The notes: a model not told the origin generated them from the sequence alone. A DNA stretch of 64,000 bases from Caballeronia glathei (GCF_000698595.1 NZ_JFHC01000013.1:1-64000), one strand, 5' to 3'. Shown: positions 1 to 9,297, counted from the stretch's first letter. Numbers and translations are program-made.

Positions 1-468
1 ATCGCCGGGACGATTGGAAACGTGCTGTGCGGCCGGCTGGTCGATCGCTTCCCCAGTCGCACGATCGTCAACGTGGCCCTGTGGATTGCCATCGTCAATT
101 TTTGCGCTTTGCCGTGGACCTCCATCCATGTGATGAGCGCTGCCATTGCCCTGACGATCTGGGGGATATGTGGATGGGGCCTCATCGTGCCGCAGCAGCA
201 CCGGCTGGTGGAAATCGCGCCGCACGCAGCACCGCTGGTACTCGCCCTGAACAACACCGCCACCTATACCGGGCTTGCCTGCTCGGCCGTGCTCGGCGGG
301 CTGATGTTGTTGTTCATCGATCGGCATTACCTGAGCATCGTTGGCGCGGGCCTGATTGCGGTCGCTTTTGTGCTGTCCGAGGCCGCGTATCGCTATCGTG
401 AAAGCGGACGCGGCCCGGAGCCGGCCGGCAACCTCGACAGGCGAAATAGCCCACCGCGGGCCACGTGA
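1..468 (+). CDS. MFS transporter, C-terminal part (cut by window edge)
   Basis: The reading frame is open from base 1 and ends at 468; the start lies upstream of the window. About 155 residues are visible. They contain the loop motif GRLVDRFPSRT, typical of major facilitator superfamily transporters between transmembrane helices, followed by four hydrophobic segments and a short charged C-terminal tail. The layout fits the last third of a 12-helix sugar or drug efflux MFS protein of the inner membrane. The substrate cannot be judged from this part. The next gene starts 245 bases downstream on the same strand with no obvious link. Confidence 0.8.
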   Translation: MAGTIGNVLCGRLVDRFPSRTIVNVALWIAIVNFCALPWTSIHVMSAAIALTIWGICGWGLIVPQQHRLVEIAPHAAPLVLALNNTATYTGLACSAVLGGLMLLFIDRHYLSIVGAGLIAVAFVLSEAAYRYRESGRGPEPAGNLDRRNSPPRAT

Positions 469-713
469 CCCGATGGGCTGTTCGCCTTTCTCCGGGAAAG
501 CTCGCGGGCAGCCCCACTAGCAGGACCCGAATAGTGAATCGAATCGATTCGCTTCCAGTTTGTCCCCGGCATGACAGCTAAGGCAGGCGGCATGAAGCGT
601 CCGGTTCATGCGTTCCCTGCCTGCGCGCCCGGTCGTCTCAGCGCGGTCAACCAGCGCTGCAGGCGTAGCGGCGCTGTGAACCTTCTTGTTACCCAATGGA
701 AGATGATTAGATA

Positions 714-1556
714 ATGAGCAAACAGGCAGACTTTACGGGACGGGACGTCTACGCCAGAACTTTCGATGCCGACGAAGTGTCCCTTGCTTCAATTGCGGCA
801 AGACTGGAAGCGCGAGGAAGGCACCGGTTCTTCGACCAGGTCATTAACGACTACATGGACGTACTGGCCCTGAGCCGGAACGAGTCGATACTGGACTTGG
901 GCTGTGGCACCGGGGTGATCGCGCGCGCACTCGCGAAGCGCTGCGATATCAAGGAGCGCATCACCGCAATCGACATTAGTGCGCACCTGGTCGAAATGGG
1001 AGCACGCCTCGCATCCAAAGAAGGCGTCGCCGACAAGATCGATTTCCTGGTCGGGGACGCGCATTCGATCGTTGAACCGCAAGGCAGGTTCGACGTCGTC
1101 ATCATGCACACGCTGTTGAGTCATGTCGTCGACCCCGCGACGGTGCTTCGGGAAGCTCAGCGTCTGCTTCGCCCGGACGGCCGGGTCGTTGTCTTCGATG
1201 GCGACTTCGAGTCGCTCACGTATGCGACGGACGCGCCTGATGGCGGCGCCGGGACGGACCGGCTGCTGGGAGTGTCAGGGCACACCCAGGGCAGAGTGAT
1301 GCGCATGATGCCCCGGCAGTTCAACGAAAACGGCTTTCGGCTCGAGTGGTCTCGGGCCTATGTCGCCGCCGATATCGGCCGAGCCGATTTCTGGGCCTCC
1401 AGCCTTCCCACGTTTCGCACGCTGTTGCCGAAAGCCGGTGTCATGTCGGAGCAGGAAGCGAACGAGTATGTGGACAAGCTCGAACGCGCGTCGGCGAACG
1501 GACAGTTCTTTGCCTCCTGCAACTTCTATACAACTATCGGGCGGCGCCTCGACTAA
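714..1556 (+). CDS. Class I SAM-dependent methyltransferase
   Basis: A 280-residue protein with the Rossmann-fold methyltransferase motifs in order. Motif I is ILDLGCGTGVIARAL near residues 60-73, the acidic residue after beta-2 is in AIDIS (about 84-88), motif II-like GDAHSI is near 114, and motif IV-like FDVVIMHTLLSH is near 127. This is the Methyltransf_11/25 type that methylates small molecules in the cytosol; the substrate is unknown. The start at 714 is the first ATG, about 6 bases after an AAGATG-like weak ribosome site. There is no operon partner: the next feature is a truncated efflux adaptor 128 bases later. Confidence 0.8.
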   Translation: MSKQADFTGRDVYARTFDADEVSLASIAARLEARGRHRFFDQVINDYMDVLALSRNESILDLGCGTGVIARALAKRCDIKERITAIDISAHLVEMGARLASKEGVADKIDFLVGDAHSIVEPQGRFDVVIMHTLLSHVVDPATVLREAQRLLRPDGRVVVFDGDFESLTYATDAPDGGAGTDRLLGVSGHTQGRVMRMMPRQFNENGFRLEWSRAYVAADIGRADFWASSLPTFRTLLPKAGVMSEQEANEYVDKLERASANGQFFASCNFYTTIGRRLD

Positions 1557-1683
1557 CGAACATGGGGCGTCATCAGGGCGACGCCTTTAGTCATGTAACG
1601 GTCGCCGTGGAACGATGAAGACTGCTCCTGAGGCGCGGTCGGCCTGAATGGAGCAGGTAGCAGATTATCGAAGGTGAAAGCGA

Positions 1684-1980
1684 GTGGATGCGAAGACACA
1701 GTTGGAAAGCGGCCAGGCACGGGAAGACAGCAGCAGAAGTTCCGTTAATCGGTCGTCGGTCACGGGGTGGGTGATTGCCGGACTTGCGACGGCGGCTATA
1801 GGGTTTGGATGGTTCGTCCACTCACGCGGCGAAAGCGCTTCCTCTGCTGACACGCGACCGTCGGCGCTGCCTCAGGTGACCGTGAGCGAGCCGCTCATGC
1901 GCAAACTCGATACGCGGCTGGGCTTCCTTGGACAGTTCTCCGCGGTCGATCAAGTCGAGGCAGCGATTCTCGCCAGATAG
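1684..1980 (+). pseudogene. Truncated RND efflux membrane-fusion (adaptor) protein, N-terminal fragment
   Basis: A 98-codon frame starting at GTG. It has a basic N-terminus, one membrane anchor (VTGWVIAGLATAAIGFGWF, about residues 26-44), a linker, then QVTVSEPLMRKLDTRLGFLG and QFSAVDQVE. That is the typical beginning of the mature part of MexA/AcrA-like adaptors in Burkholderia, which normally run to about 380-420 residues. After DQVE the homology stops and the frame ends in AAILAR. The biotinyl-lipoyl, hairpin and beta-barrel domains are missing and no RND pump gene follows. It is read as a broken gene; a functional 98-residue anchor is a less likely alternative. Confidence 0.65.
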
Positions 1981-2092
1981 CGGCGCGGAGGATCTTCGTG
2001 AGGCCATCTCGTGTTGCCGCACGGCTATCGCTTCATCGAACCACGGGCCCGCGCCCGGTTCATCGGGCGCGATGGACGGATGATGCCCGCAT

Positions 2093-2785
2093 CTATTCCA
2101 GTGCCCGCGTAACCGCCGCCTGCGCGTGCAGTGCAGTGGTGTCGAAGACCGGCAGCGTCACATCTTCCTGCGAAATCAGGAGGGCGATCTCCGTGCAGCC
2201 GAGAATCACGCCACCCACACCCTGCGCCCGCATGTTGTCGATGATGAGCCGGTAGGCATCGCGTGACGCGTCGCGCACGATGCCGTGGCAAAGCTCGTCG
2301 TAGATCACCTGGTGCACCAGCGCGCGCTCCTGCGCCTGCGGCACCACCACTTCGATGCCGTGCCGCTCCTGCATGCGGCCTCGGTAAAAATCCTGCTCCA
2401 TCGTGAAGGCCGTGCCCAGCAGCCCGACGCGGCGCACGCCCGCGTCGCGCAGTGCCTGCGCGGTGGGGTCGACGATATGCAGGAGCGGAACGTCGAGCGC
2501 CGCTTCCAGCGCCGGCGCCACGCGATGCATGGTGTTCGTGCAGAGCAGGACGAACTCCGCCCCCGCGGTCTGCACCTGCAGCGCCGCCTGCGTCATGTGC
2601 TCGCCGAGCTCATCCCAGCGTTGCGCATGCTGCAGCGTCTTGATCTCCTCGAAGCTGACCGTGACCATCACGCTGCGCGCGTTATGGTGGCCACCCAGCC
2701 GCGATTTCATGTCCACGTTGATCAGGCGGTAATACTCAGCCGACGATTCCCAGCTCATGCCGCCGATCAGTCCAATCGTCTTCAT
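2093..2785 (-). CDS. Aspartate/glutamate racemase family protein
   Basis: A 230-residue enzyme of the Asp/Glu/hydantoin racemase family. It begins MKTIGLIGGMSWESS, the standard opening of amino-acid racemases of the YgeA/RacD type. Both catalytic cysteines are visible, in LLCTNTMH (near residue 83) and VILGCTEI (near 193). These act as the two-base pair that removes and returns the alpha proton. The start at 2785 is chosen over an upstream in-frame ATG because AAGGAAG lies just before it and the family starts there. It is a single gene, and it probably makes a D-amino acid or uses one. Confidence 0.88.
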   Translation of the reverse strand: MKTIGLIGGMSWESSAEYYRLINVDMKSRLGGHHNARSVMVTVSFEEIKTLQHAQRWDELGEHMTQAALQVQTAGAEFVLLCTNTMHRVAPALEAALDVPLLHIVDPTAQALRDAGVRRVGLLGTAFTMEQDFYRGRMQERHGIEVVVPQAQERALVHQVIYDELCHGIVRDASRDAYRLIIDNMRAQGVGGVILGCTEIALLISQEDVTLPVFDTTALHAQAAVTRALE

Positions 2786-3053
2786 TTCATCTTCCTTGCG
2801 CGTGCCGCGCTGTCGAGCCGCAGCCAATATAGCAGTACACGTGCTGCGCCTCCATTCGGTGCGATGTTTTCCGCGACCGAACTTTCTGTCGAAAAGCGTT
2901 GGCTGGCGAACAACACATTTCAGATTTCCATGCTGGCACGAAACGTCCATACCGCCGCCAGTAAAGGCGCAGGGGTACATGGCACGGTCGATGCATTATT
3001 TGACGCCGTCAAGAGTCGTCTATTGACCAACATCGGGCGGTGCGAGGTGTGTC

Positions 3054-4463
3054 ATGTCCAGTGCTCAGCAACAAGCCAGTAGTGCAAGCAGCAACGGGTC
3101 GCGCGCCATCTCATGGCTGCGTGCCTTAGGGGTGATCTGCGGTGCGCCCAAAACGTTATTGCCCTACGTGCTTCCGTGGCTGCTGGGAAGCCTGACTCTC
3201 GCGTTCTGCTATCTCGTCGTGCAGGGCGTGCTCAGGCAACAGCTGCTGGTGCCGCCCGTGGAAACGCCGCCGTCTCTGGCCGAACGCGGCTACACGTCCA
3301 GTTTCCTCGCCGAAAGGATCATGTCCGAGATGCGGGTGATCGGGCGCGACGCCGGATCTATTCCCCACGACGCGCTGACCGTGAGCGAAGCGCAGCCCGA
3401 TATCCAGATTCCCGGTCAGGACCTGTCCTATGCGACAACCGTGCGCTTTCTGAAAGACGTCGTCGACCGGAAGGACGTGGTCGTTCATATCGGCATCACG
3501 AAGCTTGGCGATGCCGCGGATTCCTACGTGGCGCACGTGCAGATAGAAGGCGGTGTGTTCCGCTCGCGCCAGGGCGAGGTGCCGTTTGCGGGACGCGACA
3601 TGGACAGGTTCGTGCGCGATATCGCCGCGCAGGCGATGCGGCTTGCCGAGCCGAACATACTGGCCAGCCATCTGTTCACAGAAGTGCAGAAGACGAAATG
3701 CTCGCTCGCGCAATGCAACTACGGTGAGATCGTCGGCATCTACGATGAAGTGCTTGCGCTGCCGGCTTCGAAGCAGAGCGAATGGGCGGAGGCAGGCAAG
3801 GCGTGGTTGCTGGTCAGCCAGGGCCTCGCGAAAGAGGCGGAAGCGCAGAGCCGCGATGCGCTGCGCCGCTACGGGGACTCGGCGATCCTGCGGGCCAGCC
3901 TCGGCATTGCACTCGAGCAGCAGCACCGAATCGACGACGCCCTGGAGCAACTCAGGGCGGGTGCCAGGAAATCATCGAGAACCGCCGAGAACCTGCGGCT
4001 GCTCGGCGACGTGTTGCTGCATGCGCATCGTTATCCGGAGGCGCTGAAGGCTTTCGGGGAGGCCGACCGCATGCAGCCGGACTCGGTCTACACGCTGCAC
4101 GACTGGGGTGAGGCGCTTATCGCGGTCGGGCGCTACAACGATGCGATCGCAAAGTTCTCTCAGGCCGTATCGCTTCGCCCGGATCTGGCGCCGTCGTATG
4201 CGGGGTGGGGCCGTGCACTCGAACTCCTTGGCGAGGTGAGCGAAGCCGCCCGCCGGTATGCGCAGGCATCGAAACTCGACAAGGCCGTGCGCTCGCCGCA
4301 CGAAGACCATATCGCGCGGCTTGGCAAGGAGTATCAGGAGGTCAGGCGTTCCGATACGCCGGCTCCGGATGCGGCGCGCCGTCCACATTCGAATCCGCCC
4401 GGAAGACGTCAGCCAGAAGCAGCACAAAGCCCGATCGGATGGACCGCGATGCTGACGGCTTAG
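3054..4463 (+). CDS. Membrane-anchored TPR-repeat protein
   Basis: A 469-residue protein with a short cytosolic N-terminus and one hydrophobic anchor (LLPYVLPWLLGSLTLAFCYL, about residues 37-56). A periplasmic-type domain of about 150 residues follows, then tetratricopeptide repeats from about residue 225 to 420 (for example AEAQSRDALRRYGDSAILRASLGIAL and ALKAFGEADRMQPDSVYTLHDWGEAL). TPRs act as protein-binding scaffolds. An endolysin gene and a holin gene follow 50 bases downstream on the same strand, so the three may be one transcription unit. The partner is unknown. The C-terminal 45 residues are low-complexity and basic. Confidence 0.75.
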   Translation: MSSAQQQASSASSNGSRAISWLRALGVICGAPKTLLPYVLPWLLGSLTLAFCYLVVQGVLRQQLLVPPVETPPSLAERGYTSSFLAERIMSEMRVIGRDAGSIPHDALTVSEAQPDIQIPGQDLSYATTVRFLKDVVDRKDVVVHIGITKLGDAADSYVAHVQIEGGVFRSRQGEVPFAGRDMDRFVRDIAAQAMRLAEPNILASHLFTEVQKTKCSLAQCNYGEIVGIYDEVLALPASKQSEWAEAGKAWLLVSQGLAKEAEAQSRDALRRYGDSAILRASLGIALEQQHRIDDALEQLRAGARKSSRTAENLRLLGDVLLHAHRYPEALKAFGEADRMQPDSVYTLHDWGEALIAVGRYNDAIAKFSQAVSLRPDLAPSYAGWGRALELLGEVSEAARRYAQASKLDKAVRSPHEDHIARLGKEYQEVRRSDTPAPDAARRPHSNPPGRRQPEAAQSPIGWTAMLTA

Positions 4464-4513
4464 CGCAAAGGCATTTTGTTTAGCAGTATCACGTAGCAGC
4501 AAGGAGACGGTAA

Positions 4514-4996
4514 ATGAACAGCTTCGACGATGCGTTCAGGGCCCTGATCGGAAGCGAAGGAGGATATTCCTTCCATCCCGCGGACCCCGGCGGCGAAACG
4601 ATGTGGGGCGTGACGGCACGCGTTGCGCGTAGCTTCGGTTATGCCGGCGCGATGAAGGACCTGCCGCTCGAAACCGCAAAGCAGATCGCCAAGGAAAAAT
4701 ACTGGGACCCGCTGCATCTGGATGAGCTCGATCCACGGGTCGCCTTCCAGATATTCGACGCGAACTATAACGGCGGCCTCGTGGTGTTGTGGATGCAGAA
4801 GGCGTGCGGCGCTCAGGAAGACGGCAATTTCGGCCCGGACACGCTGGCCGCGGTCAAGAGCGCGGACCCGATGAGATTTGTCCTGCGATTTGTGGCGTAT
4901 CGGCTTCGGTATCTGCGAAACCTGCATACGTGGCCCACTTTCAGCCGCGGATGGACGGACCGTATGGCAACCAACCTTCTCCTGGGAGCAGCATGA
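4514..4996 (+). CDS. Glycoside hydrolase 108 endolysin (N-acetylmuramidase)
   Basis: A 160-residue protein with the GH108 opening (FRALIGSEGGYS). Glu15 in this motif is the expected catalytic acid. The C-terminal half (IFDANYNGGLVVLWMQKACG and DGNFGPDTLAAV) matches the peptidoglycan-binding PG_binding_3 domain that accompanies GH108. The enzyme would cut the sugar backbone of peptidoglycan. It has no signal peptide, as expected for a lysozyme released through a holin. AAGGAGACGG lies 5-10 bases before the ATG. The stop codon overlaps the start of the holin gene (ATGA), so the two are translationally coupled. Confidence 0.88.
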   Translation: MNSFDDAFRALIGSEGGYSFHPADPGGETMWGVTARVARSFGYAGAMKDLPLETAKQIAKEKYWDPLHLDELDPRVAFQIFDANYNGGLVVLWMQKACGAQEDGNFGPDTLAAVKSADPMRFVLRFVAYRLRYLRNLHTWPTFSRGWTDRMATNLLLGAA

Positions 4997-5697
4997 TGGA
5001 CTGGTCAAAAGTAGCGTCAAGGATCGGCAGCACGGCCCCTTTGCTTGCCGGCCTGATAGGCGGCCCGATCGGGCTGGGTGTGACGGCCGCCGCCGCGATC
5101 ATTTCCCATACGCTGGGCACGCCCAACGATCCGCAGGCGATCGAGACCGCGCTGAACGACCCGACGGCACTCGACAAGCTCAGACAGGCCGAAGGCGCCA
5201 ACGCGGTGCAGTTGCAGCAGCTGGTGGTGACCGCAGCGCAGGCCCGTCTTGCGTATGAGACCGACATGGCGCGCATCCAGGCAGGCGACAGGGCCGATGC
5301 GCGCGCGATGGGGATTGCCAACAGGGACTGGGTACCCAAGGTCCTCGCGATGGCGGTGACCGGCGGCTTCTTCGGCATCCTGCTGCTGATGGCGTTGAGG
5401 GCCTTGCCTCACGAAAACCGCGATTTGGTGAACGTGGTGATCGGCGCGCTCGGCACGGCGTGGATCAGCATCATCGGCTATTACTTCGGCACGTCGGCGG
5501 GTTCGATGAGAAAGACGGAGCTGCTCGCCAAGCCTAGTGTACCGATCACCGCGGACAGTGCGGTCACGCTGCGGGAACCGGCGGCGCCACCGGCACCGAC
5601 GCCCCGGCCGCATGCCGGAGAGAGCGCGCCTCACGCCGACATGTTCCCGGCGTTTGCGCCAGGCGGGCAGGGACCGATCTTCACCGGCGGATCCTGA
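4993..5697 (+). CDS. 3TM holin (GTA_holin_3TM type)
   Basis: A 234-residue protein (start ATG at 4993, or 4996) with three hydrophobic segments: about residues 15-38 (LLAGLIGGPIGLGVTAAAAI), 118-137 and 148-168. A charged helical linker (QLQQLVVTAAQARLAYETDM) lies between the first two. The ending around NVVIGALGTAWISIIGYYFG is characteristic of the holin family first named in gene transfer agents and also found in prophages. The protein would form lesions in the inner membrane that let the GH108 enzyme out. A proline-rich tail follows. It overlaps the endolysin gene by four bases. No capsid or tail genes are nearby. Confidence 0.82.
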   Translation: MMDWSKVASRIGSTAPLLAGLIGGPIGLGVTAAAAIISHTLGTPNDPQAIETALNDPTALDKLRQAEGANAVQLQQLVVTAAQARLAYETDMARIQAGDRADARAMGIANRDWVPKVLAMAVTGGFFGILLLMALRALPHENRDLVNVVIGALGTAWISIIGYYFGTSAGSMRKTELLAKPSVPITADSAVTLREPAAPPAPTPRPHAGESAPHADMFPAFAPGGQGPIFTGGS

Positions 5698-5711
5698 TCC
5701 GAGGTTGGGCT

Positions 5712-5746
5712 GGCCGGTGCGCGATGTGCTGTCGCGCGCACCGGCC
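5712..5746 (+). terminator. GC-rich hairpin after the holin gene
   Basis: The arms GGCCGGTGCGCG (5712-5723) and CGCGCACCGGCC (5735-5746) pair perfectly around an 11-base loop, 15 bases after the holin stop codon. No T-run follows, so it may be a weak intrinsic terminator or an mRNA-stabilising stem. The rest of 5698-5958 shows nothing else. Confidence 0.5.
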
Positions 5747-5958
5747 GTTGGTGAACGCTTTCCTGATGTCCCGTTCTGGTGGTCGGCAACATCACACGGT
5801 TGTGCAATTGCGCTCCCGTTTTCACGGGGGCGACGAAACGCACCTTGTCGAGTCCATGGTTCACGGCAATTTTGGCTTCGAACTGGAATGAGCCCTACGT
5901 GGATCGCAAGGGCCGCGAGCGATTGTCCTCTTCGTGCCTGTACGACAGCAAATAGTCC

Positions 5959-6951
5959 TCAAAACGGCAAACTGGCCTGTGCCCACACGCGCGTTCCTTG
6001 GGGCCGGTTGCGCGCATGGAATTCTTGCTGCAGCTTCACTGCCACGGCGATCTTCGGCGTAAAGCTGTAACGGAAATAAGGCCCCAGCGCGTCCACACGG
6101 CCTCGATTGCCATTGCCGTTGACGACCACGCCGTTCTGCTTGTCGTCTGTGGTCTGCCGGTAGATATAACCATTGACGCCCGCCGCGAAAGCCGGCGTCA
6201 CGCGATAGCCGACACTGAACTCGATCGTCGCCTCGTCGCCGGACTGGTAGTTCGTGGTCTGATTTCTGGTATTGAAGCCATAGCGAAACTTCGCACTTAT
6301 ATCGAGCTTGTCAGTCGGAAACCACGTCAGCGCATAGAAAGGTGCCACCTGGTAGTAGTTCCGGCCGATGTTCACGGCCGCGCTCGCGTTGTATGCGCCA
6401 GTCGCCAGATGAGTGTCCACACCCACCGTCTGGTGGTATGTCTGGCTGTGCCAGCCAAGAATGATCGGAACCAGTACCGTGTCCGCCAGGCCCGATCCGT
6501 GGCCCCCCTTGTCGAGCGGACTCAGGGGCGGGGGACGCGCGATATCGAGTGTGAGGTCCGTCATGGAATACGCCTGGATGAGCCGTGTCTCGATGTTGGC
6601 GCCGAAAATCCTCACGCCTGGCCAGACGAAAGACAACCGCACCGCAACTGCATTGGCCTGAACCTTGAAGGATGCCACCCGTGGGTTGTCGTTGCCGTTG
6701 TTGTCCTTCAGTTGTGAGGCCGTGTAGTACTGGTAGTAGAGAAACGTATGCAACCCCTCAGGCAGCATCATGCCGGCGTTGAAGTTCGTCTCGACACCTA
6801 TCGGATACGAATTCCCCCCGCCTTCGGTGGCAAGCACGTCGATGCTGCCCATTGCAAGCGTCGCGATGACCGCCAGTTTGAGGCTTAGTGGCGGCAGCGA
6901 AGCACGCACGGCATGTTTCGGCAATGGCTCCACGGCAAGCTGCTTGTTCAC
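5959..6951 (-). CDS. Outer-membrane channel, Phenol_MetA_deg (SphA-like) family
   Basis: A 330-residue protein with a signal peptide (LSLKLAVIATLAMGSIDVLA) followed by EGGGNSYPIGVETNFNAGM, the typical mature start of the family annotated as MetA-pathway phenol degradation transporter. Alternating beta-strand-like segments run to a C-terminus ending in SLPF, as in outer-membrane barrels. The GTG start at 6951 is preferred over an ATG at 7014 because GAGGAG lies 7 bases upstream. It sits 300 bases downstream of the dioxygenase gene on the same strand, so a role in uptake of aromatic substrates is likely. TCP clusters often carry such an accessory gene. Confidence 0.8.
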   Translation of the reverse strand: MNKQLAVEPLPKHAVRASLPPLSLKLAVIATLAMGSIDVLATEGGGNSYPIGVETNFNAGMMLPEGLHTFLYYQYYTASQLKDNNGNDNPRVASFKVQANAVAVRLSFVWPGVRIFGANIETRLIQAYSMTDLTLDIARPPPLSPLDKGGHGSGLADTVLVPIILGWHSQTYHQTVGVDTHLATGAYNASAAVNIGRNYYQVAPFYALTWFPTDKLDISAKFRYGFNTRNQTTNYQSGDEATIEFSVGYRVTPAFAAGVNGYIYRQTTDDKQNGVVVNGNGNRGRVDALGPYFRYSFTPKIAVAVKLQQEFHARNRPQGTRVWAQASLPF

Positions 6952-7255
6952 AAACGGTCTCCTCGATGGTCGCCCGCGGACAAACGGAATTGCCGCTGTG
7001 CCAGCGGTGTTCATGCCGGCAGGGACGTCAATCCGTCCGACGAAGACGTTCGATATGCTTCATGTGGTCCCGTCATGCGCAGGCGATGCCAGCTTTGCCT
7101 TTTCGGGCCGCGCATGCTCCCGGCCGCCGTGACTTGCACTGGCCGTCCCCCGATTTGGGCCGTGCGCGACGTCGCCGGGCGAACACCCGCCCGCCGCACG
7201 ACCGCGCGGCCGTGCGCCACGAATGCGACGGAGGCGTTGCCTGTCTAGTTGCTCT

Positions 7256-8086
7256 TTACTTGCCGGGATTAAGTACGAAGTCGAAGTCCAGCGTATAGCT
7301 GCCATCGGGTTGCGCGAGCCAGTCCCCCACCAGTGATTCGCGCACGCCGAACACGGCGTCGGAATCCAGGTACTGATCGCCTTTGCGGAAAACGTGGGTG
7401 ACAAGTGTTTCGTAGCGCGGCGCCTTGATCATGAAGTGAAGATGGGCGGGCCGCCAGGGATGGCGTCCGGTGGCGCGCAGCAGTTCGCCCACCGTGCCGT
7501 CGGAAGGGATCGGATAGGCCTCGGCGACGATAGTCCTGAAATGAAAACGCCCGTCGGGGCCGGACTTCAGTACGCCGCGTGCCTGCGGCTCGTCCAGGCC
7601 CGGGTACTGCACGTCATAGTTGCCTTGCGCGTCGGCCTGCCAAACTTCGATGACCGCACCGGCGACCGGCTCGCCATTCAGACCCTTGACCGTGCCTCGT
7701 ACACGGCAAGGAATGCCGGCGGCGCCATTGGCCACATCATCGCCATCCGCGTAATGCGGCGCGCCGTCCACGTGGAACGGGCCGAACACTGTGGCCTCGG
7801 TGCATCCGGCGGGTTTGTCGTTGTTCATGGCCACGGTGAGCATTGACAAGCCGAGCACGTCGCTTAGCAAGATGAACTCCTGACGCTTGTCGTCGCACAT
7901 CTGGCCGGTGGCAGTGAGGTACTGGATTCCTTTGAACCACTCGTCCTCGGTCAGCTCGACCTCGCGTGCGAACGCGTGCAGATGCTGCACCAGACTCGTC
8001 ATGATTTCCTTGAGACGCTCATCCTGCGTGTCTGCGAGGCGTTCGATGACAGCCTTCGTGATCGTGTGTTGATTGAGATTGCGCAT
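7256..8086 (-). CDS. Hydroxyquinol 1,2-dioxygenase (intradiol)
   Basis: A 276-residue intradiol ring-cleavage dioxygenase: helical N-terminal dimerisation domain (about 10-100), then ATVFGPFHVDGAP and the catalytic barrel. The four ferric iron ligands are visible as Tyr157, Tyr191 (AYPIPSDG), His215 and His217 (RPAHLHF). The length and the FGPFHVDGAP segment point to hydroxyquinol or chlorohydroxyquinol dioxygenases rather than catechol dioxygenase. The product would be maleylacetate, the substrate of the reductase encoded at 14286. It is transcribed divergently from the LysR gene at 8350 and probably belongs to its regulon. This is TcpC/HadC-like in context. Confidence 0.88.
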   Translation of the reverse strand: MRNLNQHTITKAVIERLADTQDERLKEIMTSLVQHLHAFAREVELTEDEWFKGIQYLTATGQMCDDKRQEFILLSDVLGLSMLTVAMNNDKPAGCTEATVFGPFHVDGAPHYADGDDVANGAAGIPCRVRGTVKGLNGEPVAGAVIEVWQADAQGNYDVQYPGLDEPQARGVLKSGPDGRFHFRTIVAEAYPIPSDGTVGELLRATGRHPWRPAHLHFMIKAPRYETLVTHVFRKGDQYLDSDAVFGVRESLVGDWLAQPDGSYTLDFDFVLNPGK

Positions 8087-8280
8087 CTTCGTATTCCCTA
8101 GGTTATCTTATGCGGGTCAGTTCGCTACGTCACCCTGAGGCCCCGCCTGGACAGGCGCGTGCGCTGGCCCGAGCGACCGGCGCGCCGCTTCGCCGGGACC
8201 TTCGCCGGATCCCCGTCAGTCAACCCACACCGGTTGCCGGCCCGCGTCGCCGACGTGTTGCCCGTGGGAATGCGTTCTGA

Positions 8281-8293
8281 ACGTTATTAACGT
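8281..8293. promoter_or_regulatory. Palindromic operator candidate between dioxygenase and LysR genes
   Basis: ACGTTATTAACGT is symmetric around a central T (6-base arms) and lies 57 bases before the LysR start in the 263-base divergent gap. LysR proteins usually bind an interrupted palindrome near their own promoter. No stronger symmetric site was noticed in this gap. Confidence 0.35.
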
Positions 8294-8349
8294 CCCGGGT
8301 TGAAAATAGACTAGGCTAGACGGAATTTCTTTACTACTGACGAGCGGTC

Positions 8350-9297
8350 ATGGACACTATTCCTCAACGGAATGATGACGAACTGAGCCTGAACCACCTG
8401 CAGGTCCTCGACGTTCTGCTGACCGAATGTAGCCTGACCAAGGCCGCGCGCGTCCTCAACCTGACGCAGCCCGCGCTCAGCAAAACGCTCGCACGCCTTC
8501 GCCAGTATTTCGGCGATCCGCTGTTCGTGCGGGTCGCGCTGCGCATGGAGCCGACGCCGAAGGCGCTCGAACTGGCGGAGCCTGTCCGGGCCATCCTCGA
8601 GCGGATGCGCACACTGCGCTCGGAGCATGTCGCGTTCGATCCGAGAACGTCCAGTCGCGTGTTCCGCTTCTTCATCGTCGATGCGGGCGCGGTGAGCATG
8701 CTGCCGGCCTTGATCAATTTCCTGCGCACGCATGCCCCCACCGTTCATGTGCAGGCGGTGAACTGCGACGCCCAACACCTCGATCTATGGCTGGAATCGG
8801 GTCTCGTGGATCTTGCTATCGGTTCGTTTCCGACGCTCACCCAGGGCATCCGGCGGCAGCCGTTATGGACTGAGTCTTACCTTGCCGTCGTCAGTGACGA
8901 TCATCCGCGTCTGGGGCCTTCGCCCAGCGCCGAGGCCTTCGCCAGTGAAAAACATGTGCTCGTGTCCGCGGTCGGCACCGGCCACGAGCACCTGGCGGCG
9001 GAGCGCATCATCGAGGCCGTGGTGCCTCGCGAAAACATTGTCTGCCGGGTCCCCATGTTCGCGGCCGCGGCGCACATCGCAAAGCACTCGGATGTCGTCG
9101 TGACGATGCCGCGCACGCTTGCAGAAGCCATAGCCCAGGACCTCCATCTCCGGTTGGTCCAGTTGCCCATCGAACTGCCGAAACTGGAAATCGCGCAGTA
9201 CTGGCATGACCGGGTCCATCGGGAGCCCGGCAATCAGTGGATCCGGTCTGTCTTCCGCGAACTGTTTTTTCGGCCAGACGCATCGCGGCCTGACTGA
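8350..9297 (+). CDS. LysR-type regulator of the hydroxyquinol cluster (TcpR-like position)
   Basis: A 315-residue LysR-family transcription factor. The winged helix-turn-helix is at about residues 15-75 (LNHLQVLDVLLTECSLTKAARVLNLTQPALSKTLARL), followed by the effector-binding domain to the end. The DNA-binding part resembles NodD/PnpR/TcpR-type regulators of aromatic degradation. It is divergent from the dioxygenase gene and upstream of the monooxygenase genes, which is the classical arrangement for a regulator activated by a pathway substrate. The effector cannot be read from the sequence. Confidence 0.88.
   Translation: MDTIPQRNDDELSLNHLQVLDVLLTECSLTKAARVLNLTQPALSKTLARLRQYFGDPLFVRVALRMEPTPKALELAEPVRAILERMRTLRSEHVAFDPRTSSRVFRFFIVDAGAVSMLPALINFLRTHAPTVHVQAVNCDAQHLDLWLESGLVDLAIGSFPTLTQGIRRQPLWTESYLAVVSDDHPRLGPSPSAEAFASEKHVLVSAVGTGHEHLAAERIIEAVVPRENIVCRVPMFAAAAHIAKHSDVVVTMPRTLAEAIAQDLHLRLVQLPIELPKLEIAQYWHDRVHREPGNQWIRSVFRELFFRPDASRPD

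Noticed and set aside
2285..3082. Long plus-strand frame opposite the racemase gene
   Set aside because: It is the shadow of the racemase; its protein has no motif and is rich in His and Arg as expected from reverse frames.
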